A program made the position numbers and the translations under genes. A DNA stretch of 64,000 bases from Tragulus kanchil. Lineage: Eukaryota; Chordata; Mammalia; Artiodactyla; Tragulidae. Shown piece after piece: positions 1-12,208 of the stretch (the first letter of the stretch is position 1; each line of letters begins with the position of its first letter). The notes below the pieces were generated by a model. It saw nothing but the letters and a program-made list of their open reading frames with translations, was not told where the DNA came from and made no database searches. The stretch is from positions 91,051,001-91,115,000 of the forward strand of contig JAIOJX010000005.1 in the NCBI GenBank assembly GCA_022376925.1, read 5' to 3'.

Positions 1-109
1 TGATAGTTACATATGACGTTAATACTGTGTATTGTTGATATGATGTAATTAAAATGTTGCTTTACCTCTGAGATCCTCCTCCCTTTAAACCCTATAACCC
101 TAGTTGAAT

Positions 110-520
110 CATGAGAAAAACATTATACAAATTCCAATAATGGGACATCCTACAACATACCTGGCTATTACTCCTCAAAACTGTCAAGGTCATCAAAATT
201 AAGGAGATTCTAAAAAATTGTCACAGCCTCGAGGTGCATAAGGAGATACTAACTTGATATCCTGAATGAGATCCTGGAATAGAAAAAGGACACTAGATGA
301 AAAAAAAAAACTAATGAAGTCTGAATATACTATAGTGACTTAAGTTAATGATATCTCAATATTTAGTTATTTGTGTGTCAATATAACAAACATAACTGTC
401 CTAATGTAGAATGTTATAGAGGAAACAATCTGGGGTGGGAATGTAGGAACTCTGTATCATTTTCTCAAAAATTTTTTTTTGGAAATTTAAAATTTTAAAA
501 AGAAAACTATTTTTTAAAAA
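110..520 (+). repeat. Old L1 (L1M) 3' UTR fragment
   Basis: The stretch matches the recalled layout of the mammalian L1M 3' UTR: a 'gggacatcctaca' start, the phrase 'actgtcaaggtcatcaaaa', then 'gatcctggaatagaaaaagg', and finally 'ggaactctgtatcattttctcaaaa' grading into an A-rich end near 520. This is the non-coding tail of an autonomous LINE, so no protein is expected. It is diverged and 5' truncated. Boundaries are approximate. Confidence 0.65.
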
Positions 521-1358
521 ATGCATTATCTGCCAAGTAGGTTGGAGGAGATCTTGTATTAGACCTTATAGGAGAACAAGTGTTGTGGTACTGACACTAA
601 ATAATTCGGTGACCACAGAACACTGTTTAGCAGCACAATCACTTTTTGTGGCGCTTTTTTAAGAAGATTAGCCTTATGGGTGGGTGACATACACATAATC
701 TGATAGTGCCTAATGAAAACAGTGTGCTTTTGTGTAACTGATTTTTAAATAGCTTCTTCTTCTATTCACAAATGTAGTATGTATTTATCTTAGAAATTTT
801 GAAAAATATCAAAAAGCTCAAAAAAGAATTTGAAGACATCTCAAAACAAGAAGTCTCAATGCACAAAACATGAAAGGTATTTGATATGTTCAAGAGCTAC
901 AGCTGTTTCCGTGGGGGCTTTCCAGCTGGAATAACTTCTCCATGAGAATTTTCTCAGAGGTTGGGGCTGACAGACCCTCGTGAAGAGAAGGTCCCATTCC
1001 CCTCTGTCCTCCTGCTCTCATCGTCACATCTCCAGATTAGGGGGAAATTGCTCATTAAATTGTCCACAGTTAATTTCAGTCCAGACCTGGGAAGGGCAGG
1101 AATTAACAACATGATTGGCATTTGCCCTTTCTAGCAAGTGGAGAGTGTGAAAATTATAGCAAGCCAATTATTATCACACATTGTACCAGAGCTCTGTGCT
1201 TATTTGGATATTTTTTTAAAAGGTAGTGTTTCTCATTCAGCGTTCTTGTGGGAAAACCAGAGTATAATGAGAGATTCACATAAGGCTATGGATAGGAAAG
1301 GAGCTTTAAAAAGTTCAATATGAAGGATGCATTCCTTTCTATTATTTTTACTACCTAT
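521..1358. other. Unrecognised non-coding stretch
   Basis: No recognisable gene, RNA or repeat was identified. The only open frames are short and have no family resemblance. Composition is ordinary for an intergenic or intronic mammalian region. Confidence 0.5.
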
Positions 1359-1545
1359 ACCAGGGGTCAGCAATATTTTTCGATAAGGATCAGATAGTAC
1401 ATAGTTGAGGTTTTGAGTCATGTGATGTTCATTGCAACTATTCAATTTTGTGTTACAAGATCAGTCATAGACAATACAAATGGATATAGCAGATTTCCAG
1501 TGATGGGCCATATTTGGACAGAGGGTCATAGTTTGCCTGATCGCC
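1359..1545 (-). repeat. hAT-type non-autonomous DNA transposon fragment
   Basis: It begins with 'ccaggggtcagcaat', followed by 'gatcagatagtac', 'catagacaatac' and an end resembling 'catagtttgcctg'. These are hallmarks of a mammalian hAT-like element whose ends read CAGGGGTCGGCAAAC. The same family recurs in the opposite orientation at 43053-43240. The left edge of the first 1.1-kb duplication (1519) falls inside this element, so only its right end is repeated at 2599. It has no coding capacity. Confidence 0.55.
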
Positions 1546-3682
1546 ATGGGCACACTTTGGGCCTGATCTATGTCTATAGCTTTGCATGCTGTCAGGCACA
1601 GATCAACTGTAATGCACGGGATGATCCCTGAGCTAGTGAATGGGTTCAGAAGTGGTATGGGCGGGAAAATGAGGAATGTCATTCTCCCCGAAGTGATTGA
1701 GGAAACAAACCCAGAGCCTCAAGACTGCTCTGTAAGAGGATGTCCTTGCAGAGTGGGCTGCCAGGAGTGCAAGACTCCACCTCTTCCCAAAGCCAACCTT
1801 CCTCTTGGGAGCTCTTCTCTTTCGCCCTGCTCTCACCATGCTCTCCATCTTCCATTTAGAATTCCAGCCCACTGTGAGCAACGGATCCTTCCCTTTATTT
1901 CCTCACCACATCTGCAAGATGCAGCTGGGCCTGTCAGAAGACTTGGCTAGTGTCTAGGGCGTAACAGAGGGGAACCAGGCTACAGAGAGCACCCTGATAT
2001 CTGGACCTTACAGGGCGCCTAATTGCTGCTTAGCCACGGGCGCTCCTGGACGGTTCCAACTGTGGGGGCTTCAGAAGAAGAAATTCAGGAAATGATGTTC
2101 TTTACTCCTTCACCCAACCCCCACCCCGCCACATTTTTGTTTGTTTCAGAGTTGTTATTTTGACATAATGGTAGGGGGAGTGTCAGCTGCAGTGATGAGA
2201 GGAAGATTAACACAAGAATCATGGGGAACGTCTATACTCACCCAGATGTCTCCAGTTAACACTGCCATGTGTACTTTTTATCCCATGAAGTCATAGCACT
2301 GAGACCCTCAGAAAGCCAGTGCCAAGGAAAGAATGATCCCAAACAGGCCTTGGCTTATTAATACTCATTAATAAGCATTAATAGACCTTACTTATTAATA
2401 CTTAGAAGGCAGTTGGCAGCATAGAAACATATGTGTGTTTATTTGCTTATTTATTTTCAGCAATGAGTAACCATTTAATACGATAAAGTATTTGCTACTT
2501 ACTGTTTGACAAAGATCCATTAGTCTCGGAAGTTCTTGTATTTTTTGTATTGTCTGCTTCTGGATTTTAGACCCATTACAAAAAGAAAAAGAAATAAGCA
2601 GAGGGTCATAGTTTGCCTGATCGCCATGGGCACACTTTGGGCCTGATCTATGTCTATAGCTTTGCATGCTGTCAGGCACAGATCAACTGTAATGCACGGG
2701 ATGATCCCTGAGCTAGTGAATGGGTTCAGAAGTGGTATGGGCGGGAAAATGAGGAATGTCATTCTCCCCGAAGTGATTGAGGAAACAAACCCAGAGCCTC
2801 AAGACTGCTCTGTAAGAGGATGTCCTTGCAGAGTGGGCTGCCAGGAGTGCAAGACTCCACCTCTTCCCAAAGCCAACCTTCCTCTTGGGAGCTCTTCTCT
2901 TTCGCCCTGCTCTCACCATGCTCTCCATCTTCCATTTAGAATTCCAGCCCACTGTGAGCAACGGATCCTTCCCTTTATTTCCTCACCACATCTGCAAGAT
3001 GCAGCTGGGCCTGTCAGAAGACTTGGCTAGTGTCTAGGGCGTAACAGAGGGGAACCAGGCTACAGAGAGCACCCTGATATCTGGACCTTACAGGGCGCCT
3101 AATTGCTGCTTAGACACGGGCGCTCCTGGACGGTTCCAACTGTGGGGGCTTCAGAAGAAGAAATTCAGGAAATGATGTTCTTTACTCCTTCACCCAACCC
3201 CCACCCCGCCACATTTTTGTTTGTTTCAGAGTTGTTATTTTGACATAATGGTAGGGGGAGTGTCAGCTGCAGTGATGAGAGGAAGATTAACACAAGAATC
3301 ATGGGGAACGTCTATACTCACCCAGATGTCTCCAGTTAACACTGCCATGTGTACTTTTTATCCCATGAAGTCATAGCACTGAGACCCTCAGAAAGCCAGT
3401 GCCAAGGAAAGAATGATCCCAAACAGGCCTTGGCTTATTAATACTCATTAATAAGCATTAATAGACCTTACTTATTAATACTTAGAAGGCAGTTGGCAGC
3501 ATAGAAACATATGTGTGTTTATTTGCTTATTTATTTTCAGCAATGAGTAACCATTTAATACGATAAAGTATTTGCTACTTACTGTTTGACAAAGATCCAT
3601 TAGTCTCGGAAGTTCTTGTATTTTTTGTATTGTCTGCTTCTGGATTTTAGACCCATTACAAAAAAGAAAAAAGAAATAAGCA
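1519..3682 (+). repeat. Tandem duplication D1 (unit about 1080 bp)
   Basis: Copy A (1519-2598) and copy B (2599-3682) are direct head-to-tail repeats. I saw one substitution (c in 'tagccacggg' of A versus a in B, near 2034/3114) and a short poly-A length difference near the end. The junction shares only 'ca'. Apart from the hAT tail at the left edge I recognise no element in the unit; it includes an AT-rich 'attaata'-dense patch at 2357-2402. Most likely an un-merged assembly overlap. Confidence 0.95.
1546..2598. other. Unrecognised content of D1 unit
   Basis: No repeat family or exon was recognised. A 126-codon frame on the + strand (1570-1950) and an overlapping 82-codon frame on the - strand have low-complexity composition and no family resemblance. 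Both recur in copy B only because the DNA is duplicated. Treated as chance. Confidence 0.5.
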
Positions 3683-4092
3683 AAAAAGGTCTAGCTCTTT
3701 AGACTCTTCATGTTAACTTATAGGTTTGATTCCTTTTATGATAGACATTTTAAGTGTTGCCTATTTATATAGTCCTGCAAATCTTTGTCCTGCTTTAACT
3801 GTTAGAATTTATTTTAAAGATCATTTTGTATCCTACTATCTCTTATTGCCTTATAAGTTTCAAGTGTATTTGCCTAAGTTCAAAGCTTTTCTTAGCCTAA
3901 AGAATATTTGCTAAAAACTATTTTAATCAAAACTTTCTCTTGCAACAATAATCTAAAGGAATTTCTACCAGATTTCCTTTTCATTGCCTATATTTAAAGT
4001 TCCCTTAAAACCTACTGGGCTTATTAAAATCATAAACAACACATACTAGGAATCGGCATCCCCACATTATAATGTGTCCCCCAAGATCCTAA
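3683..4092. other. Unrecognised AT-rich stretch
   Basis: AT-rich single-copy sequence between D1 and D2. No gene or repeat family recognised. Confidence 0.5.
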
Positions 4093-4260
4093 ACATTGTG
4101 ACTCAACGTTCAAAAGAGAAGAAATTAATATTAGTATCAGCCATCTATGGATCAGGATGTGAATACAACAACATTAATTGCAAGCTAAAGTCATGGTTTG
4201 GCATTTTAAAGCTCATAACCTTTTTGTCCAGATGAAAACCAAAGATGAAGAAAAACGCTT

Positions 4261-5094
4261 GAGACCATGTCAGCATGTGCCTGCATAGTTTTATAACTTA
4301 TGCTCTGCTCTTGTTGAAAGTAGAGTCAAATCAGTGCAACACACTTAGCAAGCAAATGTTTCTCTAATGATATAGTTATTTGGAATGAATTCAGGCTTTA
4401 TTTTGGCTGAATAGGGAATGATTTACTAGGAAAAGTCTGCTCCCCTAGGATGTCAGTGTTGTGTGCAAGTGATGAAGTCTGTTAGGAGGTCTGAAAGACT
4501 CTGGCTTTGGGACATTTTACTATTTAAACAGATGTCTGAAGTTTCATAAATACAATTGAGGTCCTCTATCCATTTGTTAAAAAGAAAGGTTGGATCATGG
4601 CATGAGTTTAGTAGGAGAAATGTGAAAGATTTTTTTTTTTTTTTTTTGCCTGTTAAATTCAAAAAAGATACTTTAAGGATATCCAGTAAGGAGGGGCATT
4701 CTAAATACTGATGCTTTAAAGGACATTATATTTGTGTTGTCTTATGACTAGAGGTGAAATTTGACCTAGTCTAGGAAGAGGTGAAACTAGAGTTAGAATG
4801 AAGGGCTCCTGATGGCCATGTAAGGTCATTTGCACTATGCTCTGTGAACTTATGAACAGAGTTTCGTGTGGACATGAAAACCTAAAAGTTCTTGTTGGAG
4901 ACTTAAATATGCTTTAATTTATTGCTGGATCTCATTGCTATATTTACATACTGATATTCCTTCTCAGACTCTGAGTGGTCCTGGTTTTGAGCATTGCACT
5001 AGTTGGTCTGTGCTGCAAGCTACAAACCTAGGAGATGTACCCAACCAAGCTGTTTTATTTTGCTGCGGGGAGTCTCTGTGGCATAGAGCAAAGT
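4261..5094. other. Unrecognised content of D2 unit
   Basis: No exon or repeat family recognised. A 69-codon frame on the - strand starting in the poly-T tract (a lysine run) is a chance frame. Confidence 0.45.
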
Positions 5095-5257
5095 GCATGC
5101 CTGGAATCACAGGGCAGCCATGCCCAAACTTGAATCTTCCAAGCTGTATGGACTCCCATGCTTCCATTTTCTCACCAGTAATGTGGGGATAACAATCCTT
5201 GTGACGTCATAAAGTTGCTGTGAGGGAAAAAATGAAGTGGTAATGCATACAAGGCAC
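5095..5257 (+). repeat. MIR SINE fragment (second copy 6248-6415)
   Basis: The string 'ctcaccagtaatgtgggga' followed by 'gttgctgtgaggg' and 'gtaatgcatacaaggcac' matches the central to 3' part of the MIR consensus (tRNA-derived head, CORE domain, L2-like tail). The right end is cut by the D2 junction in copy A. It continues further ('gcacattacagaag') in copy B. Confidence 0.6.
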
Positions 5258-6415
5258 ATTGTGACTCAACGTTCAAAAGAGAAGAAATTAATATTAGTAT
5301 CAGCATTTGTAGATTGATACAACAACATTAATTGCAAGCTAAAGTCATGGTTTGGCATTTTAAAGCTCATAACCTTTTTGTCCAGATGAAAACCAAAGAT
5401 GAAGAAAAACGCTTGAGACCATGTCAGCATGTGCCTGCATAGTTTTATAACTTATGCTCTGCTCTTGTTGAAAGTAGAGTCAAATCAGTGCAACACACTT
5501 AGCAAGCAAATGTTTCTCTAATGATATAGTTATTTGGAATGAATTCAGGCTTTATTTTGGCTGAATAGGGAATGATTTACTAGGAAAAGTCTGCTCCCCT
5601 AGGATGTCAGTGTTGTGTGCAAGTGATGAAGTCTGTTAGGAGGTCTGAAAGACTCTGGCTTTGGGACATTTTACTATTTAAACAGATGTCTGAAGTTTCA
5701 TAAATACAATTGAGGTCCTCTATCCATTTGTTAAAAAGAAAGGTTGGATCATGGCATGAGTTTAGTAGGAGAAATGTGAAAGATTTTTTTTTTTTTTTTT
5801 TGCCTGTTAAATTCAAAAAAGATACTTTAAGGATATCCAGTAAGGAGGGGCATTCTAAATACTGATGCTTTAAAGGACATTATATTTGTGTTGTCTTATG
5901 ACTAGAGGTGAAATTTGACCTAGTCTAGGAAGAGGTGAAACTAGAGTTAGAATGAAGGGCTCCTGATGGCCATGTAAGGTCATTTGCACTATGCTCTGTG
6001 AACTTATGAACAGAGTTTCGTGTGGACATGAAAACCTAAAAGTTCTTGTTGGAGACTTAAATATGCTTTAATTTATTGCTGGATCTCATTGCTATATTTA
6101 CATACTGATATTCCTTCTCAGACTCTGAGTGGTCCTGGTTTTGAGCATTGCACTAGTTGGTCTGTGCTGCAAGCTACAAACCTAGGAGATGTACCCAACC
6201 AAGCTGTTTTATTTTGCTGCGGGGAGTCTCTGTGGCATAGAGCAAAGTGCATGCCTGGAATCACAGGGCAGCCATGCCCAAACTTGAATCTTCCAAGCTG
6301 TATGGACTCCCCATGCTTCCATTTTCTCACCAGTAATGTGGGGATAACAATCCTTGTGACGTCATAAAGTTGCTGTGAGGGAAAAAATGAAGTGGTAATG
6401 CATACAAGGCACATT

Positions 6416-7974
6416 ACAGAAGATCTGGCCTCCAGATGTGCTGAATAAATTACTGGTTATGACTTAACTTTTTCTTCTCACATGCATTCACATTCAGATT
6501 ATGTCTGCCTGAAGTGAAAAATTGCTAAGTTCCATAGCTGCTCCCACTCCCCTATCAAGCAGAACATGGAGATCTAAAGGAAAAAGTTCCAGCTGTATTT
6601 AGTTCCTTAAGAAGGAGATGAACACATGAGTTTACATGTTGGAGAGGAGCAAATCTCCTTTGTTTATTTACAGAAGAAATGTTATCCAGTAACTACCTAT
6701 TCTTTTGCAATTGTTTAGCAGAATATACATCCTTAGTTAAGTGTGTGTCCCTCATAAACAAAACTGAGATAAGAATTGAAGTTTATTTGGAATATGGCCA
6801 AAGAAAACACTCTGGAGGAGTAAGCAAATGAAAAAAGGAAGGAAGGGCAGCCAAAAAAGGATGTGCTATGAACAAGATACCACCCTAGGAAGTAGAAGTT
6901 TAATTCCTCAGAGAAGTCTGTAAGCCAGTGGAGAAGATGGGCCTCAGAGTTATTACAGTGGAGGAAGGAGGGATCTACGTATTTGTCTATCAGTTCTCCT
7001 TGACATTGGAGGATGGGTGCTGCAGAGTGGGGTTGGTTAATTCTCTGGCATGTCCCATGTCTCTCCAGGGGAGAGAAAGCCCTCAGGCAGGGTGCTGACA
7101 GTTGGAAATTGAAGGAAATGATGTGAAGGGGGTGCAAGTTCTTAATGGTTTCTGATACAGCCAGTTCTTTGCCTCTCACCCATCCCCCTGTGTCCCATTT
7201 TAACTTTATCTCATAGGAAAGTATCCTCTTTCTGACTAAGTTTAGTTAAGGAAAAATAAAAGGAACATCAAAAGCTAAATTTATTTTGACTTCCATCTTT
7301 GCTTTAGAGACTGACTATTTCTTCAAGTTTGAAGCCAGCCACTAAGAGCTAGTAGACAAGCTACCGTGCCTGCTGTTGCCCTTGGTTTCAAGGACATAAT
7401 TGTTACTTATCATCTGCTTCCTCCATTGAGCACTCTAGATCCCCTGTAGGTAGTACTTGGGCACATGGAGGTTGCTTACACAGTGGGGGAACCTTCATCT
7501 CCTTCATCTCTGGGGGCCTGGGTCCCTGGTTAGAGTCTTAGTGGTTCTGTAGTTACGATTGCTTGCTTACAGTTCCCGGAGGTCATGGACACATCAAGAA
7601 GGGCTCTGATGAATTCTCTGGGTTCCAGACCTTTTCTTTCATGTACCATTATATAGCAACATCTGTTTATAGATGATGAGAGACAATGAGCTCTGGCAAT
7701 GTAGACACTCCTTTCTTGACCTGCCCATAAAGAAAGAGTTTGGTGGAACCCTGACTGTTTCTTCTGGTAGAAGCTTTTTCTTCACCATTGGCCCATCTAG
7801 GCTCTTACTCCCCTGACCTAAACTGATGTGGAAACTTTATCTAGGGTAAGGATATCATCTTAATTACACATTTGGGAACGGAGAAAGCAATCCACTGAGA
7901 GACAGATTCAAGCCAGTTCTCCATTTGTCACCTAGTTTCCTCTTCCTTCCCTCCATCCTACAAAGGGGCCATTT
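6416..7974. other. Unrecognised single-copy stretch
   Basis: No gene, RNA or confident repeat. A 148-codon frame on the - strand (6733-7179) is the longest non-repeat frame nearby, but it has no recognisable domain and no convincing splice context, so I do not call a gene. The 7450-7860 part could be an old LTR or LINE remnant that I cannot identify. Confidence 0.45.
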
Positions 7975-8203
7975 GGGTGATTTGCTTGGACCCCATACTA
8001 AACAGTCTGAGTGATCTGGTCATTCTCTTCCCCTCAGTATACAATTATGTAGATAAATGGCTATAGGTCCTTTGGGGATGGGATGAGGGTAGTTCTTGTG
8101 TACTTGCTCTGGTTTTGCAGGTGAAATGCCTATTGTGGTTTCAGTTGGTTGGCTCTGGATCTGAGAGCTGAGTGGTCTAATAAAAGTGAGGCAAGAGTTG
8201 GAG

Positions 8204-8580
8204 GGCTTCCCCGGTGGTCCAGTGGGTAAGGACACCGCCTTGCAGTGCAAGGGGCGCCAGTTCGATCCCTGGCCTGGGAAGATCCCATATGCCGCGGAGC
8301 AGCTGGACTGATGTGTCCAATTACCAAGCCGGAGTTCTAGAGCACGTGTGCCCAGAGCTGGTGCTCTGCGACAACAGAGGCCACCGCGATGGGAGGCCCA
8401 CATGGGCCAAAGAACAAAGATGGATGAAAATAGATAAATGAAAGACCAATAGAAGTGGCCCGCCTGCCCCCTACCCAGAAAAAAAGAAAAAAAAAACAGG
8501 AAGCTGATGTAAAAAGCTGTGGTTTCTTTGTCTCCTGTTCTGTATCAAATTAAAAAAAAAAAATCTTTATTTAAAAAAAA
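8204..8580 (+). repeat. CHR-2-like tRNA-Glu SINE with 3' transduced segment
   Basis: The tRNA-Glu-derived head starts 'ggcttccccggtggtccag' (A-box region) and carries a B-box-like 'agttcgatccctgg'. The body ends 'caatagaagtggcc' near 8460. About 100 further bases follow: a first A-rich tract (about 8478-8496), a unique segment, and a terminal A-run ending at 8580. The whole is bracketed by an exact 11-bp target-site duplication 'aagagttggag' (8193-8203 and 8581-8591), so the extra segment was inserted together with the SINE. This implies read-through past the tail and 3' transduction, or two nested events. Confidence 0.8.
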
Positions 8581-8591
8581 AAGAGTTGGAG

Positions 8592-8928
8592 TGTCTATTC
8601 ATCACTTCTATCAGTCATTGGTTGAAAAGGGAGCATTAATTTCCCGGCATTCCTGGTTGACCCAGCAGAAGCAGAGTCAGGGAAAGCCCTTAGGCAAAGA
8701 GCTGAGGTATTGGCAGTGGGAATTTGAGCAGACCAGCAACGAAACTGTAAGCAAGGAGGGACCACCCAGTGTGGGGCAACCACATTGTTGACAGACTTGT
8801 TCCTGGCAGTTTGAAAGAATTGGGGGAAAATTGAGCAGTTGAAAAGTATTACTTACTGGTATCAGAGGGTTCAGTGAATTTCTGCATCAGCTAACTTTAG
8901 GATTTATCTTTCCCTACAATCCCAGTTT
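8592..8928. other. Unrecognised content of D3 unit
   Basis: Sequence following the SINE; no gene or repeat family recognised. Repeated at 9692-10028. Confidence 0.45.
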
Positions 8929-9299
8929 GTAAATTCCCATGGCTAAGATTTATTTTTTTTCCTCTCTAAATAATATAAAAAAAGCTCATTAATAAAGGCC
9001 ATGAAAATTTTTAAACAAAAGAGACAAAATAAATCAAACATACTTCAATAAAATGAAAAAGAAGAGAGACATAAAGCCATGCTTAAAATCATTGAGAAAA
9101 TGCTGTAATAGTTTTTTAAAGGGTGATTTGCTTGGACCCCATACTAAACAGTCTGAGTGCTTAGGTCCTTTGGGGATGGGATGAGTAGTTCTTGTGTACT
9201 TGCTCTGGTTTTGCAGGTGAAATGCCTATTGTGGTTTCAGTTGGTTGGCTCTGGATCTGAGAGCTGAGTGGTCTAATAAAAGTGAGGCAAGAGTTGGAG

Positions 9300-9680
9300 G
9301 GCTTCCCCGGTGGTCCAGTGGGTAAGGACACCGCCTTGCAGTGCAAGGGGCGCCAGTTCGATCCCTGGCCTGGGAAGATCCCATATGCCGCGGAGCAGCT
9401 GGACTGATGTGTCCAATTACCAAGCCGGAGTTCTAGAGCACGTGTGCCCAGAGCTGGTGCTCTGCGACAACAGAGGCCACCGCGATGGGAGGCCCACATG
9501 GGCCAAAGAACAAAGATGGATGAAAATAGATAAATGAAAGACCAATAGAAGTGGCCCGCCTGCCCCCTACCCAGAAAAAAAGAAAAAAAAAACAGGAAGC
9601 TGATGTAAAAAGCTGTGGTTTCTTTGTCTCCTGTTCTGTATCAAATTAAAAAAAAAAAATCTTTATTTAAAAAAAAAAAA
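9300..9680 (+). repeat. Second copy of the 8204-8580 SINE (from D3)
   Basis: Identical to 8204-8580 apart from a longer terminal A-run. TSD copies lie at 9289-9299 and 9681-9691. It exists because of duplication D3 and is not an independent insertion. Confidence 0.85.
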
Positions 9681-10377
9681 AAGAGTTGGAGTGTCTATTC
9701 ATCACTTCTATCAGTCATTGGTTGAAAAGGGAGCATTAATTTCCCGGCATTCCTGGTTGACCCAGCAGAAGCAGAGTCAGGGAAAGCCCTTAGGCAAAGA
9801 GCTGAGGTATTGGCAGTGGGAATTTGAGCAGACCAGCAACGAAACTGTAAGCAAGGAGGGACCACCCAGTGTGGGGCAACCACATTGTTGACAGACTTGT
9901 TCCTGGCAGTTTGAAAGAATTGGGGGAAAATTGAGCAGTTGAAAAGTATTACTTACTGGTATCAGAGGGTTCAGTGAATTTCTGCATCAGCTAACTTTAG
10001 GATTTATCTTTCCCTACAATCCCAGTTTGTAAATTCCCATGGCTAAGATTTATTTTTTTTCCTCTCTAAATAATATAAAAAAAGCTCATTAATAAAGGCC
10101 ATGAAAATTTTTAAACAAAAGAGACAAAATAAATCAAACATACTTCAATAAAATGAAAAAGAAGAGAGACATAAAGCCATGCTTAAAATCATTGAGAAAA
10201 TGCTGTAATACAAGCGTGGAGTAAGAGCCATAGCTGCACTGGAGAGAAGTTTATTATGATGACGAGCAAGTTAAGGGAAGGAAATAGGCAGAGACCTTGA
10301 GTATCTCTGCCAGTTCCTGGTCTCCAGCCTCATCTCCTCCAGCATCGGAACAGCCCAGGAGAGAGAGAGGAATGGAA

Positions 10378-10515
10378 TATCATTCTCAATTTATCAAAAA
10401 GGAAGATGAATAATACAAAGTTAATGTGTCCGAGGTTACATCGTGAATTTTAGGAATACAGCTGTGCCTCTTGATTCCCAGTTTAGTATTCTGATGCCTG
10501 CTAAGCTATTCTTTA
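10378..10515 (-). repeat. MIR SINE remnant (second copy about 11400-11537)
   Basis: Antisense MIR signature: 'tcattctcaatttatcaaa' stands where MIR has 'tccccattttacag', then 'gtgtccgaggttacatcgtg' for 'cttgcccaaggtcacacag', then 'cttgattcccagtttag'. Diverged, no coding role. Confidence 0.45.
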
Positions 10516-11049
10516 TCTCACTTCAATTGCTATCTCAAATTATACCAGTAAGCTCATCTGCCACAGTCTGTTTTCTCTAGGGGAATGGAGAATGACAGCC
10601 TATCTGTCATCCATCTTTGCTTTAGAATGAAATGTGACTTTTATGTAACTACAGTAATATACGTATGCTATAAAAATGCCTTGCAGTCTGAAAATGTTAC
10701 AAATAAATTGGGAAATGAAGATTAATGTGCTACTAGAAAGGTTATAATTTTCAACTCTCTTAGCGTGAGTCAGACTCCATGTGCCAGTGTTCTCTTGAAA
10801 TGGAGTTGACAGTTCTTCAGTGTTAAGCAGAAACATGACGGAATTAATCCCACACATTCTAAGCGTCTCATACCCACTACCATAAATGGCACATGGAACT
10901 TGGGGCCTCTTGTTGGAGAAGTGAACCCAGAAGCCATGTAGCCTGATAACAATATCTTCCTGTTAATTTTGTTCATACACAATTTGTTCTTACTGAAATT
11001 TCCCTTTCAGGGGTACTTTACATCAAATGGCCCCAGGATGTACTTTCAA
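10516..11049. other. Unrecognised content of D4 unit
   Basis: No exon or family recognised. Two - strand frames of 70-85 codons (10600-10982) overlap in different frames and recur in the second copy; treated as chance. Confidence 0.45.
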
Positions 11050-12159
11050 GTAAATTCCCATGGCTAAGATTTATTTTTTTTCCTCTCTAAATAATATAAA
11101 AAAAGCTCATTAATAAAGGCCATGAAAATTTTTAAACAAAAGAGACAAAATAAATCAAACATACTTCAATAAAATGAAAAAGAAGAGAGACATAAAGCCA
11201 TGCTTAAAATCATTGAGAAAATGCTGTAATACAAGCGTGGAGTAAGAGCCATAGCTGCACTGGAGAGAAGTTTATTATGATGACGAGCAAGTTAAGGGAA
11301 GGAAATAGGCAGAGACCTTGAGTATCTCTGCCAGTTCCCTGGTCTCCAGCCTCATCTCCTCCAGCATCGGAACAGCCCAGGAGAGAGAGAGGAATGGAAT
11401 ATCATTCTCAATTTATCAAAAAGGAAGATGAATAATACAAAGTTAATGTGTCCGAGGTTACATCGTGAATTTTAGGAATACAGCTGTGCCTCTTGATTCC
11501 CAGTTTAGTATTCTGATGCCTGCTAAGCTATTCTTTATCTCACTTCAATTGCTATCTCAAATTATACCAGTAAGCTCATCTGCCACAGTCTGTTTTCTCT
11601 AGGGGAATGGAGAATGACAGCCTATCTGTCATCCATCTTTGCTTTAGAATGAAATGTGACTTTTATGTAACTACAGTAATATACGTATGCTATAAAAATG
11701 CCTTGCAGTCTGAAAATGTTACAAATAAATTGGGAAATGAAGATTAATGTGCTACTAGAAAGGTTATAATTTTCAACTCTCTTAGCGTGAGTCAGACTCC
11801 ATGTGCCAGTGTTCTCTTGAAATGGAGTTGACAGTTCTTCAGTGTTAAGCAGAAACATGACGGAATTAATCCCACACATTCTAAGCGTCTCATACCCACT
11901 ACCATAAATGGCACATGGAACTTGGGGCCTCTTGTTGGAGAAGTGAACCCAGAAGCCATGTAGCCTGATAACAATATCTTCCTGTTAATTTTGTTCATAC
12001 ACAATTTGTTCTTACTGAAATTTCCCTTTCAGGGGTACTTTACATCAAATGGCCCCAGGATGTACTTTCAAGTATATTCCCATGTAGAATGCTGGGAGAT
12101 TTGTATACTGGAAGTGTCAGACCTTTATTCTCAATGTTTAAAGTAGGTTTAGCAAAAAT

Positions 12160-12162
<3 letters not shown>

Positions 12163-12205
<43 letters not shown>
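12163..12205. repeat. (TA)n microsatellite
   Basis: About 21 perfect TA dinucleotides. Simple repeat in single-copy sequence between D4 and D5. Confidence 0.97.

Positions 12206-12208
<3 letters not shown>

Larger units (their letters stand above)
4093..6415 (+). repeat. Tandem duplication D2 (unit about 1155-1163 bp)
   Basis: Copy A runs 4093-5255 and copy B 5256-6415. The junction microhomology is 'acatt'. Copy B starts with a damaged patch: about 29 bp after 'gtatcag' in A is replaced by about 20 different bases in B (near 5303-5325), after which identity is nearly complete. A poly-T run at 4630-4647 recurs near 5785-5801. The damage lies beside the junction, as expected at the end of an assembled segment. 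Confidence 0.94.
7975..10210 (+). repeat. Tandem duplication D3 (unit about 1.1 kb)
   Basis: Copy A is 7975-9110, a filler 'gttttttaaa' occupies 9111-9120, and copy B is 9121-10210. Copy B lacks about 48 bp present in A just after 'cagtctgagtg', beside the junction. The rest is essentially identical except for poly-A length. The unit contains a CHR-2-like SINE with extra 3' sequence. The last about 180 bp overlaps D4, so 8929-9110, 10029-10210 and 11050-11231 are three copies of one sequence. Confidence 0.94.
10029..12072 (+). repeat. Tandem duplication D4 (unit 1021-1022 bp)
   Basis: Copy A is 10029-11049 and copy B 11050-12072. The unit start 'gtaaattcccatgg' resembles the sequence following the unit end, 'gtatattcccatgt', so the junction sits on imperfect homology of about 14 bp. 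I noticed one indel ('gttcctgg' versus 'gttccctgg'). The unit carries an old MIR and no exon. Copy A overlaps D3 copy B. Confidence 0.94.

Noticed and set aside
1570..1950. 126-codon frame on the + strand, present twice
   Set aside because: The second copy comes from duplication D1; overlapping frames on both strands and no family resemblance.
6733..7179. 148-codon open frame on the - strand as a gene
   Set aside because: No domain, no codon or splice support, and length is within chance for this much sequence.
8193..9691. Two independent SINE insertions at 8204 and 9300
   Set aside because: Both have identical flanks, TSDs and transduced segment; they are D3 copies.
12163..12205. (TA)n tract as a breakpoint cause for D4/D5
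   Set aside because: It lies about 90 bp from the end of D4 and no other junction has a similar tract.
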